Shown piece after piece: positions 8,412 to 17,072 of a DNA stretch of 45,450 nt. The notes beneath the pieces are model-generated. The model was given only the letters and a program-made list of their open reading frames with translations. It made no database searches and had not been told where the DNA came from. A program made the translations under genes and the position numbers. Source of the stretch: Thermoleophilaceae bacterium (GTDB lineage: Bacteria; Actinomycetota; Thermoleophilia; Solirubrobacterales; JACPNS01); contig JAEMSX010000012.1 in NCBI GenBank assembly GCA_016462645.1, positions 1 through 45,450 on the forward strand, in the 5' to 3' direction. Position 1 is the first letter of the stretch, and each line of letters opens with the position of its first letter.

Positions 8412-9617
8412 TTGGCAGTTCACAGGAACGCTCGGAAGCTCGTGGACCTTGCAGTGGAGTCGGATCACCTGCAGGCCGAGGAGCTGATTGAGCGATACGG
8501 AAATCAATGGCTGGCGACTGCTCGCCGGAGCAGCCCGACCGCGGCTGACGCCGAGGATGCCTACCAACGCGCGCTCGAAGCGCTGCTCACCAATCCGCCT
8601 GAGACCAGCGACCCCGAGCAGATCGCCGCCTGGATGCACACGGTCATCCGCAACGAAGCGCTGCAGATCGTGCGATCGCGCAAGCGCGAGGTGGACACTG
8701 AGTTCGAGGTGATCACCGGCGGGCTGGCCGCGGATGTCGCGCTCCCGGAGGATTCAATCCTTGACGCCGAATCGCACGGCGTCGCCAAAGAGGCGCTCAA
8801 GCGTCTGCGCCCTGACCAGACGCGCTGCCTGCTGCTGCGCGCCGACGGGTTCGACTACCCGGAGATCTGCCGGCTGACCGGATTCTCGTACGCGAAAGTC
8901 AATCGCCTCCTCAGCGAGGGGCGTAAAGCGGCCCGCATGCGCGTCGACGCGATCGCCGCCGGGCGCGAGTGCGAACGCATCGAGCCGTTGCTCTCGATGT
9001 TCGCTGACGGCGAGGCGGATCGCGCGACCCAGAACGACCTGCGCATGCACCTTGAGACCTGCACGCACTGCCGGGCGACGCTGCGCGACTACACGCTTGC
9101 GCCGCGCGATCTTGCTTCGCTTTTCCCGGTGGGCGTACTCGCGGTTGCGGGTTGGCGAGGGCGCCTGTTCGATCCGTTTCATCGCGTGGCCGAGTTCGTG
9201 CAGGCACGTTTCGGCGGGAGCAACACCGACGCGACGATCGCAGTCGGGAAGAAAGCGCTGGCCGTCTTCGCCGCTGGCGCGACCGTCGTGGGCGGCGGCG
9301 TAGCGATCGAGCGCAGTACAGAAGACGCGAGCAAGAACGCAGCTGCAGAAGGCTCTCGTGGTCCGGCAAGCCTGATCACTCCGATTGAAGTGTCTGACGG
9401 TGCATCCGCGCCAGAGCGACGCCGCGCTCGGGCTGCGCGGAAAGCGCGCGCGGCAACCGAAGAAGACCTGGTCTCAGGAGACAGGTCAACGAGCCCGGAG
9501 GCGGCGAACACGGGGCCGATCACGGCCGACCAGGAAGTCGCTGCAGACGAGAACGACGCGGCCCCGCAGGGTGCCGCCGAAGACACCGGCACAGACGTCG
9601 GAGGACTGGCGCCCTGA
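8412..9617 (+). CDS. ECF-like sigma factor fused to anti-sigma zinc finger, membrane segment and acidic tail
   Basis: A 401-residue protein joining sigma and anti-sigma elements. Sigma region 2 is about 20-92 (AEDAYQRALEALL, AAWMHTVIRNEALQIVRSRKRE). Region 4 is about 122-175 (ALKRLRPDQTRCLLLRADG, then TGFSYAKVNRLLSEGRKAAR). Then come a ZAS/zf-HC2 type anti-sigma finger (H213, C217, C220 in MHLETCTHC) and a hydrophobic segment at about 279-299 (KKALAVFAAGATVVGGGVAI). The remainder is a low-complexity Ala/Glu/Asp-rich tail that would lie outside the membrane. The start is a TTG with GGAAG at 8403-8407. A GTG at 8442, also preceded by GGAAG, is an alternative. Its stop overlaps the next gene by one base. 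Likely a membrane-held sigma factor controlling the downstream surface proteins; release by proteolysis is inference. Confidence 0.85.
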   Translation: MAVHRNARKLVDLAVESDHLQAEELIERYGNQWLATARRSSPTAADAEDAYQRALEALLTNPPETSDPEQIAAWMHTVIRNEALQIVRSRKREVDTEFEVITGGLAADVALPEDSILDAESHGVAKEALKRLRPDQTRCLLLRADGFDYPEICRLTGFSYAKVNRLLSEGRKAARMRVDAIAAGRECERIEPLLSMFADGEADRATQNDLRMHLETCTHCRATLRDYTLAPRDLASLFPVGVLAVAGWRGRLFDPFHRVAEFVQARFGGSNTDATIAVGKKALAVFAAGATVVGGGVAIERSTEDASKNAAAEGSRGPASLITPIEVSDGASAPERRRARAARKARAATEEDLVSGDRSTSPEAANTGPITADQEVAADENDAAPQGAAEDTGTDVGGLAP

Positions 9618-12454
9618 TGAAGAGATCGACTTGGATAATTGCGCTCGCGATTCTCGCGACGATTGTCACCGCGTTCGCAGCGGCGCCTGCCGGCGCGGCT
9701 CAGCACACGTTCGTGGAAACCCCGTGTGCCGGCAAGGACACCGACTCGCCGTTTTGGGACTATGTGGGACCGGACTACTTGTGGTTCCAAGGCTTCGAGT
9801 GTCCGACCGGCTACACGTTCTATCTGGGCCAGGACGCCCAGCTCGGCGAGGCTGAGGGAGAATTCCGACTTGACACGATGAATGCCGAGATCGAGTCGCT
9901 CTCGGCGCGCCTCGTGCGCTCTGAAGATCCCCCATCCGGAATCGAGGTCGGAATCCAGGTCTGCCGCTTTTCCGACTGCGGCGAACTCTTCACCGGCTCT
10001 GGCGGAATTGACGATCCGATCGAAATCGTCCAGGACGACAGCGACGCGGATGTTGAGATTCCTGACGGGGCAAACCGTGTGGTCGTACGCACACGTTGTC
10101 TGCTGCTCCTGTGCCCGGCCCAATCGCCGGTCATATTGTCCGATCTCGAAATCACGCGCGGCGATGACACTCCGCCGTTCATAGACCTCCAGGAACTGAT
10201 CCTGGTTGACGAACATGACCCGGACGACGAATACGACAACGAGTACTCAGTGCTCAACGGTCCGACGAAGTGGAACAACGGCCAGATCTACTTCGATATA
10301 GGCGACGAGGGCGGCGACTTCGAATCGCCGCTCGACTACGTGCGGGTCGACATCGAGGACATCCACGAGTGCGTCGCGCTGTTTGATCGAACGCGAACTT
10401 ACCCGGACTGCGTGACGCTCGATCCCTACACGTGGCCACACATCGAGGCATCTGACCTTGCGGACGGCCATCACACTCTGACGCTCACCGCATACAACCT
10501 TGCGGGGGTTCCCGCCGACGACTCGATCGAGGTGAAGACCGATGCAACCCCGCCGGGCACGCCGGCGCAGTTCATGGTGAGTCCGCGATACGGAAACTGG
10601 GTCGGAAGTCGTGACGCGAGAATTGATTGGGCCAACCCCGGCGAAAAAGGGGAGACCGCGACGCAGTCGGGAATCGTCGGCTTCACGTACGACGTGAACC
10701 CCTACACCGAAGGTGACAATCCGCCCCCGGATGGTGTGGAGGATCCGCCAGAGACATACGTCGCGGCCGTTGCGGCGAACTCGCTCTCATATCGCTTCCC
10801 GAGCACGGGCGAATGGACCGTCGCATTCCAGACGATCGATGGCGCCGGAAACGTGAGCGGCAAGGGCGAGACGTACCTGAACATCGACGACGAGCGGCTG
10901 GCTGCGCCCGAGCTCGATCCGATCGCACCGATCAACGCCAGCGACGCGCAAAACGGTCGCACGATCGACTGGGACTACTCACACGTCCCGACGCCAGGAC
11001 TCTGTGGCTCGGACTATGCCTTCAGCTCCGTGGCCGGGTTCAATCCCGGCGAGGACCCGGAAACGCCGAGCCTGCCGGGCGCGGATACTGAACTCACGCT
11101 CACGGCCTCCAATGTTCAGGCGCTCAGCGAGAAGCCGCAGAAGTTCCATCTGCGCGGCTACTCCTGCTCCGGTGTCCCGGGGGAGATCGCGCACGTCCCG
11201 GTCGTGGTGGACCTGACTCCTCCTTCGATCACGCTCGCCCCCGAGAGCGGAACCGTCGGATCGTCCGAACCGATCGCTCTGAACGTGGTTGATTCAAAGC
11301 CCAACACGACGCAGTCCGGCGTTGCAACGGTCACCTGCAAGATCAACACGAACCCGGTCGACTGCTCTCAGGCAGCGGGGGTGGCGCTCGTGGAAGGTTC
11401 CAACCACCTCGAGGTCACGGCCACGGACGTCGCGGGGAACGAGACCACGAAGGTCACGGACTACGTCGCTGATCGCACCGCGCCGGCGGGTTGGTTCGAG
11501 GACTCCGATCGGGCCGACCCCACGCTCATTCGCGCGGCGGTCCAGGACTCCGGCAGCGGACTCGCGCTCGCGGCAATCGAGTTCCAACCTTCAGGCGGCG
11601 GGCCGTGGACTCAGATCGGGTCTGGCCTTCCCGCCGGAGCGGTCGGCTCGGCTCCGATCCAACTGACCGCCCGCATTCCGGATGACGGTCAGCTGGCCGA
11701 CGGCGAGTACCGCCTGAGGATCCGGGTGCGCGACAACGGCGGAAACAACTCAGTCGTCACGCGCACCGCAGCTGGCGCAGACGCAAAGGTCCGAATCCCG
11801 CTCCGCAGCATGAGCAGGTTGACAGCGGGCTTGACCCGTTCTTCAGCAACCGACTTCGAGGGGCTGGCGCGACGGACCGAGCGCTACGGCGGCCGCCCAC
11901 GGCTCGTCGGCCGACTAACAGGCGCGAACGGAGCCGCGATCGGAGGGGCACTGATCACGGTTTCCTCCACGCAGGCAGGCGCGCCGCCGCGCGTCGAGTC
12001 GATCGCGACCACGGCCGCCGACGGCACCTGGGCGGTTCCGGTTGACGCCGGAGGCTCACGCGAGTTCGTTGCCCGCTTTGCCGGCAATCTCGTGGCCCGG
12101 CCGACGACAGCTTCGGCGAAGTTGCTGGTTCGCGGCAGGATCTCGCTGAGGCTCTCAAAGTCGAGCGTGCGCAGCGGAAAGCAGATCGTTCTGAGCGGCA
12201 AGGTCTTTTCGCATGCTGCCGCTCTTCCCATACGTGGCAAGTTCGTCGAGATCGCGTTCACAATCGCCGGTCGTTCAAACGGATTGACGAAGACAACGCA
12301 CACGGACGCTGCCGGGCGGTTCCAATTTGTGTTCAGGTGGAAGGCGAGCCGCCGCGCCGTCAGATTCAAGGTCCACGCGATTTCGACCGCCGAGCCGGGC
12401 TGGGCCTATGAAGCCAGTGACTCTCCGACCAAGAAATTTGTGGTGAAACCATGA
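9617..12454 (+). CDS. Large secreted Ig-like repeat protein (paralogue 1)
   Basis: A 945-residue exported protein. It opens with a signal peptide (basic MKRSTW, hydrophobic IIALAILATIVTAFAAA, cleavage near AGAAQH). A Cys-containing N-terminal beta domain (about 30-190) is followed by several Ig-like or fibronectin-like modules with motifs such as DTPPFIDL, DATPPGTP and DRTAPAGW. The C-terminal 200 residues hold a carboxypeptidase-regulatory-like beta sandwich (LVGRLTGANGAAIGGALI, TTAADGTWAVPV) and a basic Ig-like end (ISLRLSKSSVRSGKQIVLSG). No LPXTG-type sorting signal or C-terminal membrane segment is visible. ATG 9617 overlaps the sigma gene stop (TGATG), with GGAGG at 9600-9604. The next gene is a paralogue. 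A cell-surface structural or adhesive role is inferred. Confidence 0.82.
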   Translation: MKRSTWIIALAILATIVTAFAAAPAGAAQHTFVETPCAGKDTDSPFWDYVGPDYLWFQGFECPTGYTFYLGQDAQLGEAEGEFRLDTMNAEIESLSARLVRSEDPPSGIEVGIQVCRFSDCGELFTGSGGIDDPIEIVQDDSDADVEIPDGANRVVVRTRCLLLLCPAQSPVILSDLEITRGDDTPPFIDLQELILVDEHDPDDEYDNEYSVLNGPTKWNNGQIYFDIGDEGGDFESPLDYVRVDIEDIHECVALFDRTRTYPDCVTLDPYTWPHIEASDLADGHHTLTLTAYNLAGVPADDSIEVKTDATPPGTPAQFMVSPRYGNWVGSRDARIDWANPGEKGETATQSGIVGFTYDVNPYTEGDNPPPDGVEDPPETYVAAVAANSLSYRFPSTGEWTVAFQTIDGAGNVSGKGETYLNIDDERLAAPELDPIAPINASDAQNGRTIDWDYSHVPTPGLCGSDYAFSSVAGFNPGEDPETPSLPGADTELTLTASNVQALSEKPQKFHLRGYSCSGVPGEIAHVPVVVDLTPPSITLAPESGTVGSSEPIALNVVDSKPNTTQSGVATVTCKINTNPVDCSQAAGVALVEGSNHLEVTATDVAGNETTKVTDYVADRTAPAGWFEDSDRADPTLIRAAVQDSGSGLALAAIEFQPSGGGPWTQIGSGLPAGAVGSAPIQLTARIPDDGQLADGEYRLRIRVRDNGGNNSVVTRTAAGADAKVRIPLRSMSRLTAGLTRSSATDFEGLARRTERYGGRPRLVGRLTGANGAAIGGALITVSSTQAGAPPRVESIATTAADGTWAVPVDAGGSREFVARFAGNLVARPTTASAKLLVRGRISLRLSKSSVRSGKQIVLSGKVFSHAAALPIRGKFVEIAFTIAGRSNGLTKTTHTDAAGRFQFVFRWKASRRAVRFKVHAISTAEPGWAYEASDSPTKKFVVKP

Positions 12455-15252
12455 TCGCGCGCCGTCTCTCCTCTCTTTCAGTCGTCGTTGTGTTCGTCGG
12501 ACTGATCCTGGCCGCGGTCGCTGGTTCTGCTGCTGCCGACCCGGGCGCGCCTCGCTCCTACACGCTCAAGTCCTGCGATGCGTCGACTCAGGACCAATCA
12601 TCGTTCGGCCCCGGGTGGCAGCTCTCTGGCTACGGCACGGGCGTCTTCCCCGACAAGAACTGTCCCGATGGAATCGTGTTCGACGGCGAGGGTCCCTTTC
12701 TCGATCCGCCCAAATGGGGCGCCTGGTTTGCTCCGCAAACCACTTCGATTGTCGAGTCGGCGGAGTTCATCTACTACGGGGGTGACACCTCTGGCGCCTA
12801 CCGCTATTGGGTCAAGGCATGTCCGGAGGACGAGTGCGCGGTGGTGAAGGAACTGACGCCGGGCGCGAGCGAGGCGGTCCCGACGCAGGTCAAGCTGGGG
12901 CTCTCGTCGCACCAAAGCTCAACGATGGCGATTGTCGGCGAATGCGTCGTCGCGATCTGCCCTGATCCCACGCCGTTTGTCTTCAAGAATTTCCTTTTCG
13001 AGTATTCCGACGACGTGACTCCGACAATCAGCGATCTCGAGGTCACGCCGACCGGCGCCGATGATCCTGATTCCGACGTCTGGCTCGACGGAAAAAGCAT
13101 GACGGTCAGCTTCAATGCGTACGACGACGGTTCGGGCGTGGCTGGCGTCTTCATCTTCGTCGACCAACCGAACGGGACAAACGCGACGCCCGAACCCTGT
13201 GACTTCGACGACTCCGGAACAGCCTGTCCTCAGTGGGTGCACGTCACGCACAAGCTCGATCTCTCGAACGTCACCAGCGGCAATCACATCGTTCGCATCG
13301 TGATCTACGACTGGGCGCTCTCGTTCCCGTATTACACAGATCTCCCGATCCGCATCGATCGCGAGGCCCCGGATGAACCCACCGGTCTGACGCTCGACGA
13401 CGGCGTCACCCAGTGGGGCTGGACGAGTCAACCGATCGTGCGAGTCGGTCATGACGATCCGACTGACACGGACGACTTCACGCACGAGTCGGGCTGGGCC
13501 TCGGCGAGCTTCGACTTGCGACCAGGCGCCAACGGTGCTGTCGCGCAGTCGGCGGACTCCACGTTCCCCGACGGAACGATGGATCTCACCTTCCCACACG
13601 AGGGTGCGTGGGACGTCGGCGTTGCCTATCGCGACAGGGCCGGCAACACCGGCAACCGCGCGCACAGATTCGTCGGTTACGACGCAGGTACACCGCAACC
13701 GGCCGACCCCGAACCGATCGGCTGGATCAAGCTGAGCAGCCTGATCGCCGGGATCAACCAGACCTGGACCCCGCCACCGGCTGACGCTGAGCTGGAATCC
13801 GGGATCTGTGGCTACTCCTTCACGGCCGACGATGAGCCGTTGGGCATTCCGCCGGCCGAGCCGAATGTTCTCGCCCCGACCACGCATGCGCGGATCGGAA
13901 GCGAGCTCGGTGAGGGCAAGCACTACGCGCATCTTCGCGCGGTCGCCTGCAATGGAAATGCTTCATCTACCGAGACAACTGAGGTGAACGTGGACGGCAC
14001 CGCGCCGGTCCCGAGCCTGCACGGGCTTCAGACTGACGGTTGGATGACGACGCCGCCGAACTTCTCTCTTTCTGCCGCCGATGCCGGATCGGGCACCGCT
14101 TCGCTTGAGTACGGCTTTGCCGGTCCCAGCTCGCTCCAGCTGCATCTCGGATCCGCCAAGGCCATCACGGTGCCAGAGGGCGCAACCACATTCACGTACC
14201 GCGCCACCGACCTGGTCGGCAACGAATCGCCGATCCAGACGCGTGAGATCAGGGCTGACTGGTCGGGTCCGTCAGTCGAATTCCGTGCCGACGACCTTGC
14301 CCGTCCGAATCAGGTCTCGGCAACGGTTGCCGACCCGCACTCGGGCCTGGCATCGGTTGCGATGCAGATCCGCCGCACCGACGATGGCGCGAACGCGGTC
14401 GAGTCGGCCTGGCACTCGCTCGGGGCCAGCGAGACGATTGCGCCCGAGGGCCGCAAAGAGCTGAGCATCACCAAGTCGATCCCGGATGGCGATCTTGCGC
14501 CCGGCCAGTACGCGGTTCGCGTCTCAGCGCGCGACGTGGCCGGCAACTGGTCCGACACGACGACCACAAAGCAGTTCAGCCTTCCGCTGCGCGCCGGCAC
14601 CACGATAAGCGCGGCCATCGCCAAGGTGGGAGACAAGTCTCGAGTGAACTGGTCGGGCGCCTCGCAGGATCGAGTCCTGCGCTACGGCACCCGCACGGCG
14701 CTGGTCGGAACGCTTCAGGACGCCAGTGGAAACCCGATTCCCGGCGCCCGCCTGGCGATAACCGAGACTCCTGAGTTCGGCGTGGAGCGCGCGTTTGGCG
14801 AGACGACCACGAATACTTCCGGCGAGTTCGTGGCGAAATTGCCGAGTGGGGTGACACGAACCTTCACCGTCCGCTTCGACGGCTCCGACGGGCTGCGTCC
14901 GGCCGCCGCCGTCGCGACGATTCGCGTGCGCGCCGCACTCACCTTCAAGCTCAGCAAGAAGCGCGTCCGCTCGGGCAGGCCCTTCACGTTCAGCGGGCGA
15001 CTGCTGAGCGGCGATCTCGGCACCCCGGAGGGCGGCAAGTTCGTCACGGTCGAATACCTGTACAAGCGCGAGTGGCGCCCGACTGCCGCGACGCCCCAGG
15101 TCGATTCGAAGGGTCGCTTCAAGCGGCAGTATCCCGGAATCACCGCCACCAGAGCCACGACGGTCTACTTCCGAGCGACCGCACGACGTGAAGGAAGCTG
15201 GCCGTTCCTCACCGGCAGCTCGAAAATAGTCGCGCTGCGAGTCATTCCCTAA
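12451..15252 (+). CDS. Large secreted Ig-like repeat protein (paralogue 2)
   Basis: A 933-residue paralogue of the preceding protein with the same plan. It has a signal peptide (MIARRLSSLSVVVVFVGLIL, cleavage near AAADPG), then an N-terminal Cys-containing domain (SCDAST, GPGWQLSGYGTG) and Ig-like modules introduced by DREAPDEPTG and DGTAPVPS. The C-terminal pair of domains is a carboxypeptidase-regulatory-like fold (RTALVGTLQDASGNPIPGAR) and a basic Ig-like domain (FKLSKKRVRSGRPFTFSG). The start overlaps the previous stop as ATGA, so the sigma gene and both paralogues are probably one transcript. No anchor is seen. Function is inferred only as envelope-associated. Confidence 0.82.
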   Translation: MIARRLSSLSVVVVFVGLILAAVAGSAAADPGAPRSYTLKSCDASTQDQSSFGPGWQLSGYGTGVFPDKNCPDGIVFDGEGPFLDPPKWGAWFAPQTTSIVESAEFIYYGGDTSGAYRYWVKACPEDECAVVKELTPGASEAVPTQVKLGLSSHQSSTMAIVGECVVAICPDPTPFVFKNFLFEYSDDVTPTISDLEVTPTGADDPDSDVWLDGKSMTVSFNAYDDGSGVAGVFIFVDQPNGTNATPEPCDFDDSGTACPQWVHVTHKLDLSNVTSGNHIVRIVIYDWALSFPYYTDLPIRIDREAPDEPTGLTLDDGVTQWGWTSQPIVRVGHDDPTDTDDFTHESGWASASFDLRPGANGAVAQSADSTFPDGTMDLTFPHEGAWDVGVAYRDRAGNTGNRAHRFVGYDAGTPQPADPEPIGWIKLSSLIAGINQTWTPPPADAELESGICGYSFTADDEPLGIPPAEPNVLAPTTHARIGSELGEGKHYAHLRAVACNGNASSTETTEVNVDGTAPVPSLHGLQTDGWMTTPPNFSLSAADAGSGTASLEYGFAGPSSLQLHLGSAKAITVPEGATTFTYRATDLVGNESPIQTREIRADWSGPSVEFRADDLARPNQVSATVADPHSGLASVAMQIRRTDDGANAVESAWHSLGASETIAPEGRKELSITKSIPDGDLAPGQYAVRVSARDVAGNWSDTTTTKQFSLPLRAGTTISAAIAKVGDKSRVNWSGASQDRVLRYGTRTALVGTLQDASGNPIPGARLAITETPEFGVERAFGETTTNTSGEFVAKLPSGVTRTFTVRFDGSDGLRPAAAVATIRVRAALTFKLSKKRVRSGRPFTFSGRLLSGDLGTPEGGKFVTVEYLYKREWRPTAATPQVDSKGRFKRQYPGITATRATTVYFRATARREGSWPFLTGSSKIVALRVIP

Positions 15253-15485
15253 AAACTTGCGCATAAAAATCCGGGCCACTCGCATTGTCCTACTGAAGGG
15301 ACGTACGAGACCCCAGTTTGCGGAGACTCGGCCCGGATCGGTTGCTCTTACGGGCGACAACTTTTCCAGCATCGGCGCGCTGGAACGGCAGTGGGGCGCT
15401 GGTCGTCGCGATTCGTTCGCGGCGGCCAGCTACTGCCGAGCCTCCGTCGCGCCGCCAAATCGGATCCCACAAGGGGGGAAACAAA

Positions 15486-16883
15486 ATGCGATTCATCTCC
15501 AAGCGCAAGTTGCGCTCGGCGTTGCTTTCCGTGGCCGCAATTGCAGCACTTGCATCGATCGGCGCGGGCAATGCTTCGGCCGCCGCAACGCTCAACGTCA
15601 CAGCCGACAAGAACGGCGCCGGCGACGAAACCACTCTCACTCTGAACACCGCGGTGAGCGGCTGGTTCAACGCCAACAAGCAGTACGGCGCGAACATCCA
15701 ACTGCCTTCGGCGATCGGCATCCAGTACCCGGCCTACGGCAGCGCCGCGCAGCGCTGTCCGGTCTCGAACATCTCGACCGTCAACGGCACCTACGGCGCC
15801 TACCGCGCGTTCGTCAACACCAACTGCCCTGACACCGCCAAGGTCGGAACCGCAACGCTCGGATCAGCCAGCGGAACGATCTACTTCGTCGACTCCTCGC
15901 CGACGCCGCACTTCGGCGTCTGGTTCGACCAGGGCGTATCCACTCCGTACGGCCGGGTCCTGAACCTGAACTGGAACGGATCGGCGCCGTTGCTGACCAT
16001 CCGCGGCCTGCCGAACACCGCCACATCCGGCCTGACGCTGAGCTTCAACAACGCGTCGCGTCCGACACTGCCGGGCAAGATCTGGCAGTGGGTTGAAGGC
16101 GGCGCAAGCGAGTGCGTGAACAACCCGAACTTCACCGGGTCGGTCCTCACCTACCCGCTGATCGGCACCACGCCCACCACCACGACGATGACTCCGAAGT
16201 CGCTGACGCTGCGCGGCTGCAAGATGTCGTACTCGTTGACGACTGACAGCGCAGATGCGGACGCGTACACCGCGCTCACGCTGAAGTCGATCCTCGGTAG
16301 CGGGGGAGCCGCGAATGACACGCGTCAGTACGGCGTCTCGTTCCACACGCCGACGAACGTCGCGATGTCGTTCCCCGGTTACGGAAACCAGAACCAGGAC
16401 TGCAACGCGAGCGCGCTCAACAACGGCACGATCGGCACGCTCAACCGCAAGTCGCGCAGGTTCATCCCGGACGGCAACTGCCCGCCGGAAGCCGAGGTCG
16501 GAACTGCGACGCTCGGGTCGATCTCCGGAAAGATCTACATCGTCGGAATCTCGCCGTTGCCGGTCTTCGCGGTGTACTTCGACGAGGGCACCTCGACTCC
16601 GTTCGGTATGGAGATCGCCCGCAGCTGGGCCGATGACGGCGCGGAGACGATGTCTCTGTACGGACTCCCGGATGTCGCCTCGAACGGTCTCGAGCTTTCG
16701 TTCAACAACCCGAGCCGCCCCTCCGGCCTTCCGACGAAGGTCTGGGTCAATCAGGAGCTCTATCTCTGCCTGAAGGGCGACACGACTGCCGACATCTACA
16801 CGTACCCGACTTCGGGAACGACCGTGGATGTCGTCTCCGGTGTGCGTGGTCCGTTCCACCACATCAACGGCTGCAGCTCCTAG
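15486..16883 (+). CDS. Secreted protein with two tandem homologous domains
   Basis: A 465-residue exported protein of no recognised family. ATG 15486 was chosen because GGGGGG (15473-15478) lies 7 bases upstream and a signal peptide follows at once (MRFISKRKLRSALLSVAAIA, cleavage near ASAAA); the frame stays open upstream without a start context. The mature protein is two copies of one domain of about 210 residues (about 35-245 and 248-464). Both carry an N-terminal QYG..PS or T-x-N segment, a CP or CN-P cysteine region, VGTATLGS-x-SG-x-IY (120-133 and 338-351), FGVWFDQG-STPYG or FAVYFDEG-STPFG, and L-x-LSFNN-x-SRP. A strong terminator follows, so it is probably monocistronic. A surface role is inferred. 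Confidence 0.8.
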   Translation: MRFISKRKLRSALLSVAAIAALASIGAGNASAAATLNVTADKNGAGDETTLTLNTAVSGWFNANKQYGANIQLPSAIGIQYPAYGSAAQRCPVSNISTVNGTYGAYRAFVNTNCPDTAKVGTATLGSASGTIYFVDSSPTPHFGVWFDQGVSTPYGRVLNLNWNGSAPLLTIRGLPNTATSGLTLSFNNASRPTLPGKIWQWVEGGASECVNNPNFTGSVLTYPLIGTTPTTTTMTPKSLTLRGCKMSYSLTTDSADADAYTALTLKSILGSGGAANDTRQYGVSFHTPTNVAMSFPGYGNQNQDCNASALNNGTIGTLNRKSRRFIPDGNCPPEAEVGTATLGSISGKIYIVGISPLPVFAVYFDEGTSTPFGMEIARSWADDGAETMSLYGLPDVASNGLELSFNNPSRPSGLPTKVWVNQELYLCLKGDTTADIYTYPTSGTTVDVVSGVRGPFHHINGCSS

Positions 16884-16903
16884 CCGCAATCGCTCCCCAT
16901 CGG

Positions 16904-16935
16904 AAAGGGCCGGCCTTCGGGCTGGCCCTTTCTTG
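16904..16935 (+). terminator. Rho-independent terminator after the tandem-domain secreted protein
   Basis: A 12-bp stem, AAAGGGCCGGCC (16904-16915) with GGCTGGCCCTTT (16920-16931), contains one G-T wobble and has a TTCG tetraloop. It is followed by a T-rich stretch (TTTCTTG). It starts 20 bases after the stop codon. Confidence 0.85.
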
Positions 16936-16948
16936 TTTCCGGGCCAGC

Positions 16949-17014
16949 TGTCACCGCTTTGTCACCGCTCGGAAACGTTCCGTTCACGTGAAGGGACCGG
17001 CGAGAACAGATAAT
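16949..17014 (+). promoter_or_regulatory. PHO-box-like element, copy 1, with -10 box
   Basis: Four consecutive 11-base units are seen: TGTCACCGCTT, TGTCACCGCTC, GGAAACGTTCC and GTTCACGTGAA (16949-16992). Sixteen bases later is GATAAT (17009-17014). The same arrangement and spacing recur upstream of 39709 and 41469. The units resemble the 11-base direct repeats of Streptomyces PHO boxes (GTTCACC-type), bound by PhoP. The predicted transcript start near 17021 lies downstream of the GTG at 17016. Confidence 0.65.
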
Positions 17015-17072
17015 CGTGCGAACTCGTGCAACTTTGCACGGACTCAAATCTCGGACTCGGAAGCGCAACCGA

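Noticed and set aside
12919-13932. Long antisense frame over the second Ig paralogue
   Set aside because: The composition is arginine/valine-rich without motifs, and the opposite strand has a signal peptide and coupled start.
15271-15337. CCGGGCC...GGCCCGG inverted repeat before the tandem-domain gene
   Set aside because: The arms are about 50 bases apart with nothing supporting a stem between them. Probably chance in GC-rich DNA.
17016-17072. GTG 17016 as the start of the collagen-linker Ig protein
   Set aside because: The candidate -10 at 17009-17014 would begin transcription after this codon, and ATG 17073 has a better ribosome site.
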